Shown: positions 48,210 to 60,345 of the stretch, piece by piece
How the letters are laid out: the number at the start of each line of letters is the position of its first letter
Numbering within the stretch: the stretch's first letter is position 1
From: Triglochin maritima
Taxonomy: Eukaryota > Streptophyta > Magnoliopsida > Alismatales > Juncaginaceae
DNA length: 64,000 nucleotides
Direction: 5' to 3'
Assembly (NCBI GenBank): GCA_963682175.1
Contig: OY821786.1
Coordinates: 29,906,501 to 29,970,500, forward strand
Notes under the pieces: generated by a model
Databases searched by the model: none
What the model was told of the DNA's origin: nothing
Seen by the model: only the letters and a program-made list of their open reading frames with translations
Made by a program: the position numbers and the translations under genes

Positions 48210-50997
48210 TCAAGCCCAATTTTTGTTCTTGGATCGAAGTTGAGTAAGCTGGTCTCTCCATTGAGCTGTGGCAACACAGCAACAGCAATTTTTTTTAGCA
48301 TGGACAAGAATCCAACTACAGCCAAGCTCACAACCGACGATTACCATGCAAGCTAAAGAATTTATATGAAGGGGCGTGACACCCGCTCCCGTACATTGAC
48401 AATGCCAATTGGGGATCCTAGGTGTACATCTAAATCTCTATCAGTGCTCTACTTCAGAGGCCCAAGTTATTTTCGACACCTCCACTTTGCAGTCCATCTA
48501 AAATTATACATACTTCGGTTTCTTTGTTTTAGTTACGCCAGACCCACCAGTGCACAGCCTTGCCTAATGGATTGTTGCTCCATTTATTTAATGAATAAAA
48601 TTTTGGGAAAGAAGCAAATCAAAATCAAACCACAAATTGGTGCACTCTCAATAGTTTATTTCCCCTTATACTAAGGACTTCTAAAGATCTATATCATATT
48701 TCTCGTAAGGTGTATGGTAATCCTATGTGGGAGAAACCAAGCATAACGGGTTCTTCCAAAACAACTTCATAGCAAGGAGAACTGAAAACAAAATGGCGTA
48801 GTGCACCGTACCAGCATCGCGATAACGTTCTTCCACAGCTGCTACAAGCATGTTGCGGATCAGACAGAATTCTTTGGCTTCAAAGCAAGGTTGACCATCC
48901 GGCCTGCATTTGAAACAATCAGAATGGGGTAGCTTGGAAGCTATCCGATCCCAATAGTTTTTTTAGAACTAGAAGTACTAAATGTGAAGAGTTTTCCACA
49001 CGTAAATATGTTGTACTCATCTCATGTTGAACATACTGCCACTGGTTAGTTGCAATGCCACGACTGCTACGCATCACAGTCAGCCCAGATTGTGAAAAAA
49101 ATCTTACTAGGGAACTTTTTTCGCAATTGGATTAGATGTTGCTAATCAATTCTAACATCTTTCTTCTTTGCAAAATAAAATTCAAGCACAGACCAACGTA
49201 TAAAATTATCAAATGAAGAAAAGATAATATTGTGGAATAGGGAATCATACTGATCAAGTTCTGTGAAAAGCAACCCATCTGAAAGGGAATGCTGAACAGC
49301 ATGCTTAGGAGGCTCAACTGCTCGCATCCCATCGTTAAAAGCCAGCTGTCTATGGACTTGGATAGGCACCTGTAACACCAAATAAGCAAAAAAGGACTTG
49401 GGCAACCAAACATAGTCATAAGATTCATATATTTTGTGATAGACTGATAGTTAAATGCTTCCCTTATGCATCTTGAGTGTTTCTTAGTTCTTACTGAAAG
49501 ATTGTTATTTTTTTTAATGGTACTCACTAAAGAACGTGATGTCTTAAAATCAATATAAAACATGATTAATATTATTTTTTCAAAGTCTAAAGTAGATCTA
49601 TTTACGCCAAACAGCATAAAGAAGTAAGGAAGAGACGTACCTTGCATCTCACAGCAATATTAATTGCATCGGAGGGACGGAGGTCAAGACTAATTCGCTC
49701 TGTTTCATTCCCAGCCTACATGCAATTAAACAAAATTACTTTAAAAAGACTTGTTCCCAAGTGCTGTTTCTAACTGATGTATAGATTTCGGGAGGTAAAC
49801 CATTGCTGTGAGAACTTGCCTTGGCAAGATACAACCTAGCAAAATAAGCTTCATGCACTCTCTTGGTAACACGGACAAGCTGCACCTGTTAAGAATTTCT
49901 TGGTCAATTAACTAGAACATAGAAAGATAAAATGGGGTTTTCACAAGTTTGAGCCGGAATACTCTTGCTTTGAGAACAATAGATTACCTCATAGCCCATC
50001 TTCTCAATCATATCTTTTACTACTTGATATACAGTTGGTCGCGCCTTAAATGGAGACAGTAAAGTACATTAATATAGGCTACAATAAGTGAATTATTTAA
50101 TTGGCATTTCACTGCAATGCTCCTAAATACAAGGAGTAAGGAAGCCAAAATGACATACAATTTGTACATTGCGAACAGCAGCCATCAGCAGTACACTGGG
50201 CATCTCCACTGGACAAATAGGTTTGTGGTCAGTTGGCGATACATGCTCATAATAAATTGAAGGTGTTAGAAAATCTTAGAGCAGAAAACTTACAAACAAT
50301 GATGGGAAGAAGAAGATTGCTTCCATCCTCCATCTTCAATACAATGGCAGGATGAGGGGCATAGTCGGGCAAATGTCCACCCTGTGGGTTGTTATGAACA
50401 CATCTTACATGCTGGCCATCCCTCATTTTAATTACAAAGCCATCTGACCCACTTCTTACTTCAACTGCAATGGTTTATAACACCACAACTTACAACTCGC
50501 AACAATCAAAATAAAGGCAGTGATAATAACAGTGCGGAATGCTAACACAAGCATGTGGTGACTATGATGAGGGGACAAATAAATGAACTATGTACCCAAA
50601 TAAGCAATAGACCAATGTTAAGTTTTGCAAAATATTCACTAAGAAACAAAGTTAGACAACCCCTCTAATTAGTTGATCAAAAAATCAGAAGAAATTCAAG
50701 TTGTTTACCTGCTTCTATAACTGTAGAATTTACATATTCCTCGTCGCTCTCACTGAAGTTCTCGGCGGTGCTGCCACTGCCATCAGAAGAAGAGCTAAAA
50801 GTGCAGTGGATGACCCCACTTTTCGTTCTGGATTGTTGAGGCAAGGTCTGAACTCTTATGTTTCTTTTACAGCCCAAAAATTCACTTCTCGGAAGCCTTG
50901 CCTTTCCAAGAGGATTAAAAATGGGAGCAGCACATGGTCTAGTTGCTTTGGCATTGACTGCAGGGCGACAAAGGACGGGTCCTTGTAGAGTTGCCAT
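48210..50997 (-). CDS. BBD: Bifunctional nuclease in basal defense response (DUF151 plus UVR), 9 exons
   Basis: Exons on the minus strand: 50997-50709, 50464-50294, 50208-50159, 50044-49988, 49885-49820, 49715-49641, 49369-49251, 48903-48812, 48265-48210. Phases agree, giving 975 nt (324 aa), the length of Arabidopsis BBD1 as I recall it. A Ser-rich N-terminal region (about 1-95) is followed by the bifunctional-nuclease (DUF151) domain (about 140-270), with LLLPIIVLEMPS, DLRPSDAINIAVRCKVPI and SDGLLFTELDQ. A C-terminal UVR-type motif has AAVEERYRDAAQWRDQL. The family is reported to have RNase and DNase activity and to act in basal defence and ABA-related responses. Intron 5 begins GC (49819-49818), a GC-AG intron; the others are GT-AG. 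Which BBD paralogue this is cannot be told. Confidence 0.92.
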
Positions 50998-53830
50998 CTA
51001 GAACCTCCTTTGGCAATGCACAAGTAGAACAATAAGTCTATATGTGATACCAAATATCAACAATGAAGAAAACACTTAATTTAGGCAGAGGCAGAGGAAG
51101 GAAAACACAGATAACATGACTATAGAACAAAACCATAAGCGAAAACACAATCCAAGGGCCCAGTAAAACATACCCAACCAAAATACACCGTAAGCATGAC
51201 AAAGTCAACATCCAAATATTAAGCAACGCATACATTGACTTATAACTAACTACTTAAGTAACAAATAAAAAATAAAAAATAAAAATTTAACTCCAAAAAC
51301 AGAATACCTATGCTAAAAGATTTACACCAAAATGCTTCTAGTAGTTGGCCTTGTCCAAACAAACTACTAATGTTTCAACATTTTTAGTAGCGTACCGTTT
51401 GGTGATATGCATAAGGACCCATTCCCTTCAATAGAACAAAAAACATAAAATGGTAAAGACTTGCTGATTTATCGAATTACACTAGAATTTCACTTTTTGT
51501 ATTTCAATCCTAAAAATGCATCATGAACTTCGAGAAATGTCATCTCACATAACTCTGTTACTCTTTATTGTAGGTTATACACCCTAGTTATCTCTTCTCA
51601 TTTTTCGAAAGTTGCTGGTATTAAATTTAAAGTTCAAGACATTAAAAGTCGAAAAGTTTAAATGCAGACTAATCCTGAAAACTAACAAATTCACGTAGCG
51701 CTAGCAAAATAACACAAGGGCATGAAGGTTAATCTCTTCAAAAGTGTGAGGAACTTGAAGTAGGTGACATTTCTAAAAATTCCAACACGAATTTCATGTG
51801 CTTTAAAGTTGAGAATATGAAAATAAAATTGTTACAATAAAGAAGAAAATTAGAAAATTAAGAAATAATTCCTACATAGTGAGGGCACGGAGAGATCTCA
51901 CATGAGCCCAATATTATCTCCACAAGACATCTTGTAGTGATCCCTCTATAGGTAATTAGAAGCTCAAATATGATCTTTCATATTATTCGGATTACAGAAT
52001 ATAAAAAACCCGTAATGCTTCCTCCTAAACTAACCAAGGTGGACCCAAAAAAGTGATATTCCACGGCCTAAAGCAAAACCCAATCAATATTCCAGACCTT
52101 TCCTACAGTTAATTTTATGATCCTACCAATATGTGTATAAAAAAAGCTTTTTCCAGACCATTCCCACAGCGAGTTTTATGCTCCTACCAATATATGTATT
52201 AAAAAAGTGCATCAAATCCACCATGCGGAATCTTAGAAACTTCTACACCATGCCAACAACAAATCCACCAAGAACAACCCTTTCTTATTCAATAAATAGG
52301 AAATAAGTTCATTAAAATCACCTAAAATTCAGCTCGTTTAACATGGAAACACTCAGAACAAACCCAAAACACGTCCAACCAATATCCGAAGGAGTTGAAG
52401 TTTACTCACTAAAAAAATCCAAACCAAACACACAAAACGTCAAAATTATAAATAAATTCATTAAAGTCAGGTAAAATTGAGTTCACTCCACATTAAAATA
52501 CTCAAAACAAACCCAAAACACACAAACACACACTCAACCAACCACACTAAAAAAAGGAAAACTAGTACCAAATTTAACAACCACCTAAAATTTAGTCCTA
52601 AACAAAGAACCACAAATTCAAATACAAGGTTAAAATAGAAATAATTTAATTAAACTACTTGAAACAAATCCAAAACCAAACCCACTAACTCAAACAAAAC
52701 GTTGAAATCAGAAATAAATAAATTTATAAAACACCTAGAATTGAGCCCACATACATCAACTCTTCCAAACAACCTCAAACTAAAAGTTGACAATAGATAC
52801 TAACAATTCACTAAAAACCCGCTAAAATTAAGCTGACTTAACACTAAACTACTCCAAACAAACCCGAAACACACAATCACGCCCCCAACCAACCAAACCG
52901 AAAATCGATCACAATTAACGCGTGCAACTCGAAAACCCCCCAAATCCACCCGACCAAACCCTAACCCTACGCCGTCGTAAACTCCCCAAAATTCTTACGG
53001 AATCTCGCCGAATCCACGCCCAAATGCTCCGATTCCCGCCGGAAACCCTAGCGACCCCCAACCGACCAAATCCGAAGCAGAAGAAAGGGGATTTACGGCT
53101 GTCGGACGGCGAATTAGATGAAAAACACGATCAAATCGCGTCTTCGAAGCCAAAGCTTCCCAAATTTGGGGATTTTGTGGGGGGAAATTGGTAAAAATCT
53201 CTTCTTTTTTCCTTTGAAAAGTTTCGGGTTTTCGTTTCGTTTCTTATAGGAGAGAGAAGAAGAACAGCTCCGAAATGGATGAGGACAGGTCCTAAAAGAC
53301 GGTTCTGCCCCTGAATTATACAAGAAGCGTGGAAAGATTCAAGGGTAGTGTTGGTAATCAGTTGGAGAATGACGGTTTTGGCCGTTGGATTCTGTTTGGT
53401 AAGCCGTTTCGGAGGGGTAGTTTGGGGATTTCGGAGATGGTAATGGATAGAGAAGATTTTTCTAGGGAATGAGAGATAGAGAAGAGTCGGAGACAGAGGG
53501 AGTGATGACGTGTAAAGACAGCGTCATGCAGTGTTTGGCTTCCACACTGTGTTCTCGGTGTATGTTTTCTTGTTTGTCGGATCGGGTCCGAAGCAAGTCC
53601 GTTTGCGTTATATACGTTCTTTTTTTCTTTAAAATTATGAGTCTATTTCACTCCATATTTATAAACCTTATAATAAAATGTGATACTTACTTATTACTAC
53701 TTCTAAACATTCGATAATGTGTCATTTATTAACGTGTTTATCGTTTGTATTATTTTACAGATTTCTCCCTACAGTAATTTTGTGACTAGTTTAGTTAATT
53801 TAGATAGGTATCAAATTGAGTTGATACTCC
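50998..53830 (-). promoter_or_regulatory. BBD upstream region with probable untranslated first exon and long 5' intron
   Basis: The ATG at 50997 is preceded by CTAG that could be an acceptor. About 2 kb of AT-rich, intron-like DNA then leads to a GC-richer block at about 53330-52920 with leader-like text. That block would be the 5' untranslated exon of BBD on the minus strand. A possible TATA element (TATAATT) lies near 53320-53312. This is inference from composition; the plus-strand frame 52922-53194 is taken as its antisense shadow. Nothing else is seen in 53340-53830. Confidence 0.4.
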
Positions 53831-53960
53831 CATGGTTCCAGGGGCGGACCCAAGACGATATTGTAGGGTGAGTACTCTTTAAACATATATTAACTAAAAA
53901 GTAATATAATAATTAAAAAAGTTTTATATTAACTTCAAACATGTTTGTTACAAGGTAATC

Positions 53961-55144
53961 CTATGAGGTTTCATGCTTTGAAATTTTCATTATAACTTCA
54001 ACACTAATCGTATCGAAAATCTCTCGTTCGATGTACATAACGAGAGCATCATTGACCCATTCGTCTAACATCCAGTTCCACAATATGTTTTTCACGACAT
54101 TCATAGTCGAAAACACTCTCTCAACTGTTGTAGTTGCAACTAGCAAGACCAATGTCAAGGTAATCAACAAGAAAACCAACGAAAAGGTTAGATTTTTCTT
54201 CTTTTGAACCATCTTCTCTGCGAGTTCTGTTAAACTTTTCAAATCCCCAAATTCTAAATTGGATCTGACATCATGAACATACGTCTCCAATTGACTCTCA
54301 AGAACAATATTGGGATCAAAATCAGAAAATTCTTTGAGATAAAATTTGGCCATTTGAAGCAATTTTGTCTTGTCAAACCGAGAGAAAATATTTTTAGGAC
54401 TTAAACATGATATACACATCAGTAACTCTGTGCCCCCTCTGTTAAACGGTTGTTCAACTTCTGAAGTTGCATATGAATTACTGTGTGGAATATTTCAACA
54501 CGATAATGATGCACATTAGAATATTTCTCTACTCTTCGACGAGAACGTCCTCGAGGCCGATACAATTCATACATTATAGGAACCATAATATTAGGGCAGA
54601 GCAAAAATCGGGTTGACCAAGTCAACCGGGGTCCGGGTTCGGTCCAGAAATTTTTGAAAAAATTCGGTCTGGTCCGGGTTTCGGTCCGACAAATTTTAAT
54701 ATTTCGGGTTCGGTCCGGTCCGGTCCAATTTTTTTTTAATTTAAAAAATTCGGTTTTTGACCGGACCGGACTGGACCGATTCGGTCTGGTCCGGTCTTCG
54801 GTCCGTGGGCATCCGGTCCGGTCTTCGGTCCGGACCCCGGATAAAAATCCAGTCCGATCCGGACCGGATGCACAACCCTACATAATATCATGTTTCATGC
54901 AGAAATGGGTAGTTTGCTCTAATATAGAATCTCATCATTCTTCTCTCATTTCTTGTAGACTTTGTTTTGCCACTACCACTAAATCCAATGCATTAATAAT
55001 GTCTTGGTCTTTTCTTTGTAATGCCACTGAGAGATCATTAGTAAATCCTGGATTTGATACTAATTTAGCTAAATTTATTTCAACTCGACTCCGTTTTTCC
55101 GGTGGTTGTGTTTCTTTGGTTTTCTTTATAAAAAACTTATCCAT
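53961..55144 (-). pseudogene. hAT transposase (TTF-type/ZMYM1-like), internally deleted and split by a MITE
   Basis: It starts MDKFFIKKTKE (55144). KRSRVEINLAKLVSNPG is then fused directly to a C-terminal segment (VALQRKDQDIINALDL), so the zinc finger and most of the catalytic core are missing. Two adjacent stops follow EMREE. A 289-bp MITE sits at 54592-54880. After it come PRGRSRRRVEKYSN and LQKLNNRLTEGAQ, a stop near 54420, and the hAT dimerisation region (TTTVERVFSTMNVVKN, WVNDALVMYIEREIF), ending at 53961. The intact family catalyses cut-and-paste transposition. This copy is dead. Confidence 0.85.
54584..54888. mobile_element. hAT MITE of the CCGGTCC family (copy 2)
   Basis: 54592-54880 (289 bp), TAGGGCAGAGC to GCACAACCCTA, flanked by identical CATAATAT (54584-54591, 54881-54888). 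CGGTCC/GGACCG motifs fill both halves. It lies inside the dead hAT transposase gene, between codons of the DI and M/V residues near the removed core. Confidence 0.93.
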
Positions 55145-55916
55145 TCCTGAGAATGAAAAACAAAAAATTGAATGAAGTTTCTAATTTATGGAAAAATAAC
55201 TGATCAATGCTCTAAACAATAAACAACACAATACTTGAATCCCTCACTTAAATTTGGATGAAAAAAAGTAGTCATTTCAACGAACACTTGATGGGTAATG
55301 TACTACTTTAGGAATCTGTGGGCGCATCACAAAAGGAAAAATCTCGCTAATGTCAATCATATCTTCGTTTGCAGCCAAATAAATCAAGATTAGGAAAAAA
55401 CATGTCATAATATAAACCTGGTCGGTTTTCATGATTTTGGAGAATCACAACGAAAGTGAGAATCGATTGCAACAAGTGAATTAACTTACACGTTAACTCC
55501 TGGCTTTGATAGTTTGTCTTCAAGCCTTTAATTAAAACTACAATAATGGATTTTGTTTCCTGTTTGCGAGAAGAGAAGGAAGTGAGAATCAAATCGTTGT
55601 GGAGGTTGGACTGGGGCTGGTGAAGGTGTGCGTGTGACCGCGTGGAGGTGGAGGGGTGGTGTCGGACGTCGGAGGTGGACATTAGGGATTTTGGGTGGAG
55701 GTGAAGAGGGAATTTAGGGATTTTGGATAGAGGTGGAATTTGGGGGAAAAATAAGTTTTTGTATAAAAAAATAAGAAAATAATATGTAAATATGTAATGT
55801 AAATATAGTGTGTGATTTTTGACTTTGTGTACTCCAGAATAATCTCATCGGAAATCACTAATTATTTCATAAGATTTATAAGTTTTTAACTCTCTATTCA
55901 ATCTGTGAGCTGATCA

Positions 55917-57593
55917 TGAAGGGAATGTGTTCTAAAAGTTTTACTTTTAAATGCCAATTATTATGAATTGAATGAGAAATCATTTTGTTCCTTGTTTATG
56001 TTATTCGTCTTTTAGAAGTGTTAATGAAGATGCTCTTGGTCCTTAACCGTAGAGCTCTAAAAGATACTGGTTTACATAAAACAAAAGATATTCACAATCA
56101 TGGTAATTAACATGGGACATTAATTACCGAGTTAAGATTGTCGTGTCGGTCATAGATCATTGTAGCTCTACAAGTGAGTGACAACACGGGTACACAAAAA
56201 AGGAAATTATTACTTTTGTATACTGAATAGACCTAATAAGTAAAACATTATAGAATTGCGTTTTATGTGTCATTAATGTTTTACTGTGTCTATGGTCCTT
56301 TGATATGAGACTTATATCCGATCACTTAAGAATTGCTTAATTAGACTAGTGTCTTGAGCTATCGATCAGAGTAGTGTAAAGGCATTGGTTGGTTAAGTAT
56401 GACTTTTGTTGGAGAAGATAGTTAGTCAAAAGATTATCATTGCCCCTCTTAATTGAGTGATGATATTAGTGAGCTTCTTGATAAAACAAAGTTATAATGT
56501 GCACAATGTGATTTGAGTTAAGTCACATATTTATAACTAGCTTAAAGAGATCAAGAAATGAATACTAATACAAAGATGACACAATACTACTTTGTATGTA
56601 TTCTTAATATCATGAGGCAAGGGACGGACACAAGTGGTGCACTCCATTACTAAATGGATCAGGTTTTGGTTCGAGTGGAATTAAGACATCTAACTAATTG
56701 GGAGCTATAATGTGTAGCTAGATACCGCTTATAGCTTGTGATATAAAACTCTTAATATCACTGCCAACTTAGTCTAGATCCTCCCATAGGTCACACCGCA
56801 AAAACCAGGAAACAAGAAGCTTGATTTTTGGTTCATACGATGTATCAGATTTGTTATAGAAAATATGACACATATGGTGAACAAGTAAAATCAATTATGT
56901 TGTATATAACATAATTAGAATCATGATAAATCCATATGAGATGCATTTATTATGGGGTGCAATAATTTATTATTGCATAGGATAATATATTGCATAAGTT
57001 GTGAATTTGCTAAAACCCCAAAAGTTCAAATTTTGTTGGAAATAAATCCAAAATTTGAAAAGGCAAAATTGGGTAAAAGTTCGGTAATCCGTTATGGTTC
57101 GGTCGACCGAAGGATCTGTGGATCGGTCAACCGAACGTGGAACGGATAGTCATAGTTGATTGATCGAACTTGACCAAAGTACCTGGAACTCTGGTACGGT
57201 GTACCGAACGAGGAACGATCGACCGAAACATGTCCAATTCCGATATTTTCGGTTAACCGAATGGCACTCGGTTTTAGATGCGAATTCGTCTGATCGGTTA
57301 AGGAGAGTTTTTCTCCTTAAGAATCGGTCATCCGTCTAACACTCGGTTAAACAATCGAGATATATTCGGTTAACCGAGTGGGACTCGGTAAACCGAACCT
57401 AGCTCGATCGATTTTCTGCCTTTGATAATTAAGAGATTAATTTGATCAATGGTTGGATTGGCTCAAAACTTGGTCAAACGTTTTGTGGATGCATGTAATA
57501 CATTATGGAATTAGTTTGTGAGAGAAAATGTCAAGAAAACATGACTTAAGAATAGCCATGATTAAGAGTAAGATTGAAGCCTATAAATAATTC
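55917..57593 (+). repeat. 5' LTR of element B, truncated after the TATA box
   Basis: U3 of about 1.67 kb, including the palindrome array (57090-57410) and TATAAATA at 57582-57589. R, U5, primer binding site, gag, protease and most of integrase are missing; sequence jumps to integrase text within a few bases of the TATA box. It aligns to 62519-64000 with few differences. Confidence 0.9.
57090..57410. repeat. CGGT-NN-ACCG palindrome array in element B 5' LTR
   Basis: CGGTCGACCG, CGGTTAACCG, CGGTAAACCG, CGGTGTACCG and CGGTCAACCG copies. It lies about 170-490 bp upstream of the TATA box at 57582, the same placement as in element A. Confidence 0.85.
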
Positions 57594-59272
57594 CTTAAGA
57601 ATAGCCGAATTTGACTCATACCTAAAGGAGTTTGGTATTGTACCTCAACTCACACCTCCCGGTACACCTAAGTGGAATGGGGTATCTGAAAGGAGGAATA
57701 GGACATTGCTCGACATGGTTCGATCAATGATGAGTCATGCGGAATTACCTATTTACTTTTGGAGTTATGCACTACAAACTGCGGCTTACACACTAAATAA
57801 TGTTCCATCCAAATCCGTGGAGAAAACTCCTTATGAGATGTGGAGTGGTAAAACACCCAAGCTCAATTTTCTCAAGATTTGGGGTTGTGAGACTTACGTC
57901 AAGAAATTGATGTCGACCAAACTTCAACCAAAAGTGGATAAGTGCTTCTTTATAGGTTATCCTCGTGAGACAAGAGGATACTACTTTTGGCATATCACCT
58001 CCAATCGAGTGATTGTAGAGAGGGATGCCGCATTTCTGGAAAAGGAATTTCTGGAAAGGATAAAAAGTAGTGGGAGTAGGGTTGTGCTTGAGGAAACTCA
58101 AGATACTCTACAAGATCATGACATGAATGATGACATTCAAGATCATGAAGGCCCAACCGAGATTCCTTTGGTTAGTGGGAGCGTAAGTGAGAGACCCTCG
58201 CAAGAAATTGTGAGAGAATCTCAATCATCCCCACATAGTGTACGTTCAAGAGTTGAACGTGAACCCACTCCTCAAGAAGTTGTGGAAGAAGTTCAAGAGA
58301 CACGAGAAGAACCAAAAGAACTAATAAGGTCAACAAGGGAAAGGAAGAAACCCGACTTGTATCTGGGACTTCATGAAATCATGGTACTAGATACCAATGA
58401 TCCCTTGACCTTCCAAGAAGCAATGGAAAAGGAAGACTCCAAACTATGGCTAAAGGCCATGGAATCCGAAATAGAATCCATGTATGATAACCAAGTATCG
58501 AGCTTGGTTGACCTTCCTCAAGGGAAAAAATGCCATTCAAAATAAATGGGTTTTCAAGAGGAAGATGGACATGGATGGGAACTTGACAACCTACAAAGCA
58601 AGGCTTGTAGCAAAGGGTTTCACTCAAGTTCAAGGAATTGACTATGATGAAACTTTTTCACCAGTTGCCATGTTCAAGTCTATTCAGATAATGCTCGTTA
58701 TTGCTGCATTTCATGATTATGAAATATGACAAATGGATGTCAAAACGGCGTTCCTTAATGGGAACTTGGAAGAGGATGTGTACATGGTACAACCTCGAGG
58801 TTTTGAAGATCCAAAGAACAACGAGAAAGTATGCAAGCTTCAAAGATCCATTTATGGATTGAAGCAAGCATGAAGGAGTTGGAACAAACGCTTTGACGAG
58901 GAAGTGAAGAAGCTTCACTTCATTCAAAGTAAGGAAGAACCTTGTATGTACAAGAAAGTTAGTGGGAGCCATGTAGTATTCCTAATCTTATATGTCGATG
59001 ACATATTGCTTATGGGCAATCATATTCCTTTTACTTGAGCAAACGAGAAGTTCATTGTGTAGGATTTCATGTTTAATTATACATATATATTTTTCGAATT
59101 TTCATGTATAATAAGGATCTATTACAATTTTCTTCGATTTATTTATGCATGCATCAGTTTGTTTTAACAACTAGTTTCAAAAACTTATTAAAACAAACAC
59201 AAAGGGACTCCGAAATTCATACCTAGAAGTTCTCAAAAACTTCTTGACGTTTCAGAGACGTTGAGGAAGCCA

Positions 59273-59587
59273 ATCGTCGCTAGGGGAGAGCATTGACCGG
59301 GTCAAACCGGTCAACCGGATCGGACCGGACTGGTCGGTCAGGGTTCGGTCCGTAAATTTTTGAAAAAATCCGGTCCGGTCCGGGTTTCGGTCTGGCAAAT
59401 TTTAAATTTTCCGGTCCGGACCGGTCCAATTTTTTTTAACTTAAAAATTCGGTTTTTGACCGGACCGGACCGATTCGGTCCGGTCCGGTCTTAGGTCCGT
59501 GGGCATCCGGTCCGGTCCGGTCTTCGGTCCGGACCCCGGATAAAAATCCGGTCCGGTCCGGACCGGATGCACAGCCTTAATCGTCGC
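59273..59587. mobile_element. hAT MITE of the CCGGTCC family (copy 3)
   Basis: 59281-59579 (299 bp), TAGGGGAGAGC to GCACAGCCTTA, flanked by identical ATCGTCGC (59273-59280, 59580-59587). It is inserted near the 3' end of the solo copia LTR. Dense CCGGTCC/GGACCGG motifs flank an AT-rich middle, as in copies 1 and 2. Confidence 0.94.
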
Positions 59588-59999
59588 TTCTCGTTGCGCC
59601 GGATGCCTCCGAGTGTTCACCGAAACCCTAAACAAGGTTGGAGAAAAAGGAGCTAGCCAATCAATCTCCAAACAAGCTTAGAATCTAGCTACAAACCCCT
59701 TCCTTAGCCTCTGAGATTTTTCCTTCAAAGACTTAGAAAACTAAGAGAATTTTCGTGGATTTTTGTGGTGAATTAGGAGATAAAAATATTTAGCAAACTT
59801 CTACTAACTTAATTAAGGAGAATAAGGACCTATTTATAGGCTCCAATCTTACTCTCAATCATGTCTATTCTTAAGCCATGAATTCTTGACATTTTCTCTC
59901 ACAAATTAATTTCATAATGCATTATATGCACCCACAAAACGTTTGACCAAGTTTGGAGCTAATCCAACCATCGATCAAATTAATCTCTTAATTATCAAC

Positions 60000-60345
60000 G
60001 GCAGAAAATCGATCGTGCTTCGGTTTACCGAGTCCCACTCGGTTAATTGAATATGTCACGATCGTTTAACCGAGTACGCGACGGATGACCGAATCTTAAG
60101 GAGAAAAATTCTCCTTAACCGGTCGGACTAATTCTCGTCCAAGACCGAGTGCTATTCGGTTAACCGAAAATATCGGAACTTGACATTGTTCGGTCGACCG
60201 TTTCTTGTTCGGTACACCGTACCAATGATCCAGGCACTTTGGTCAAGTTCGGTCAATCAACTTGACCATCCGTTCCACGTTCGGTTGACCGATCCACAGA
60301 TCCTTCGGTCGACCGAACCTTAACGGATTACCGAACTTCTACCCG
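60000..60345. repeat. CGGT-NN-ACCG palindrome array in the solo copia LTR
   Basis: The same motif order as the element B array but reversed, with CGGTTTACCG, CGGTTAACCG, CGGTCGACCG, CGGTACACCG and CGGTTGACCG. It lies upstream of the TATA box at 59831-59838 in LTR orientation. Confidence 0.85.

Larger units (their letters stand above)
53831..55916 (-). mobile_element. Remnant of a TTF-type hAT transposon
   Basis: The left end CAGGGGCGGACCC at 53839 is a typical hAT terminus. It lies about 120 bp from the stop of the transposase remnant, which reads away from it on the minus strand. The matching right terminus is not visible before the copia insertion at 55917. It may lie beyond the copia element, outside the window, or be lost. 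55145-55911 is a non-coding leader. Confidence 0.7.

Noticed and set aside
52922..53194. 90-codon plus-strand frame rich in Pro and Arg
   Set aside because: Better explained as antisense of the untranslated first exon of BBD; no recognisable domain.
54654..55175. 173-codon plus-strand open frame
   Set aside because: It is antisense to the hAT transposase remnant and runs through MITE repeats.
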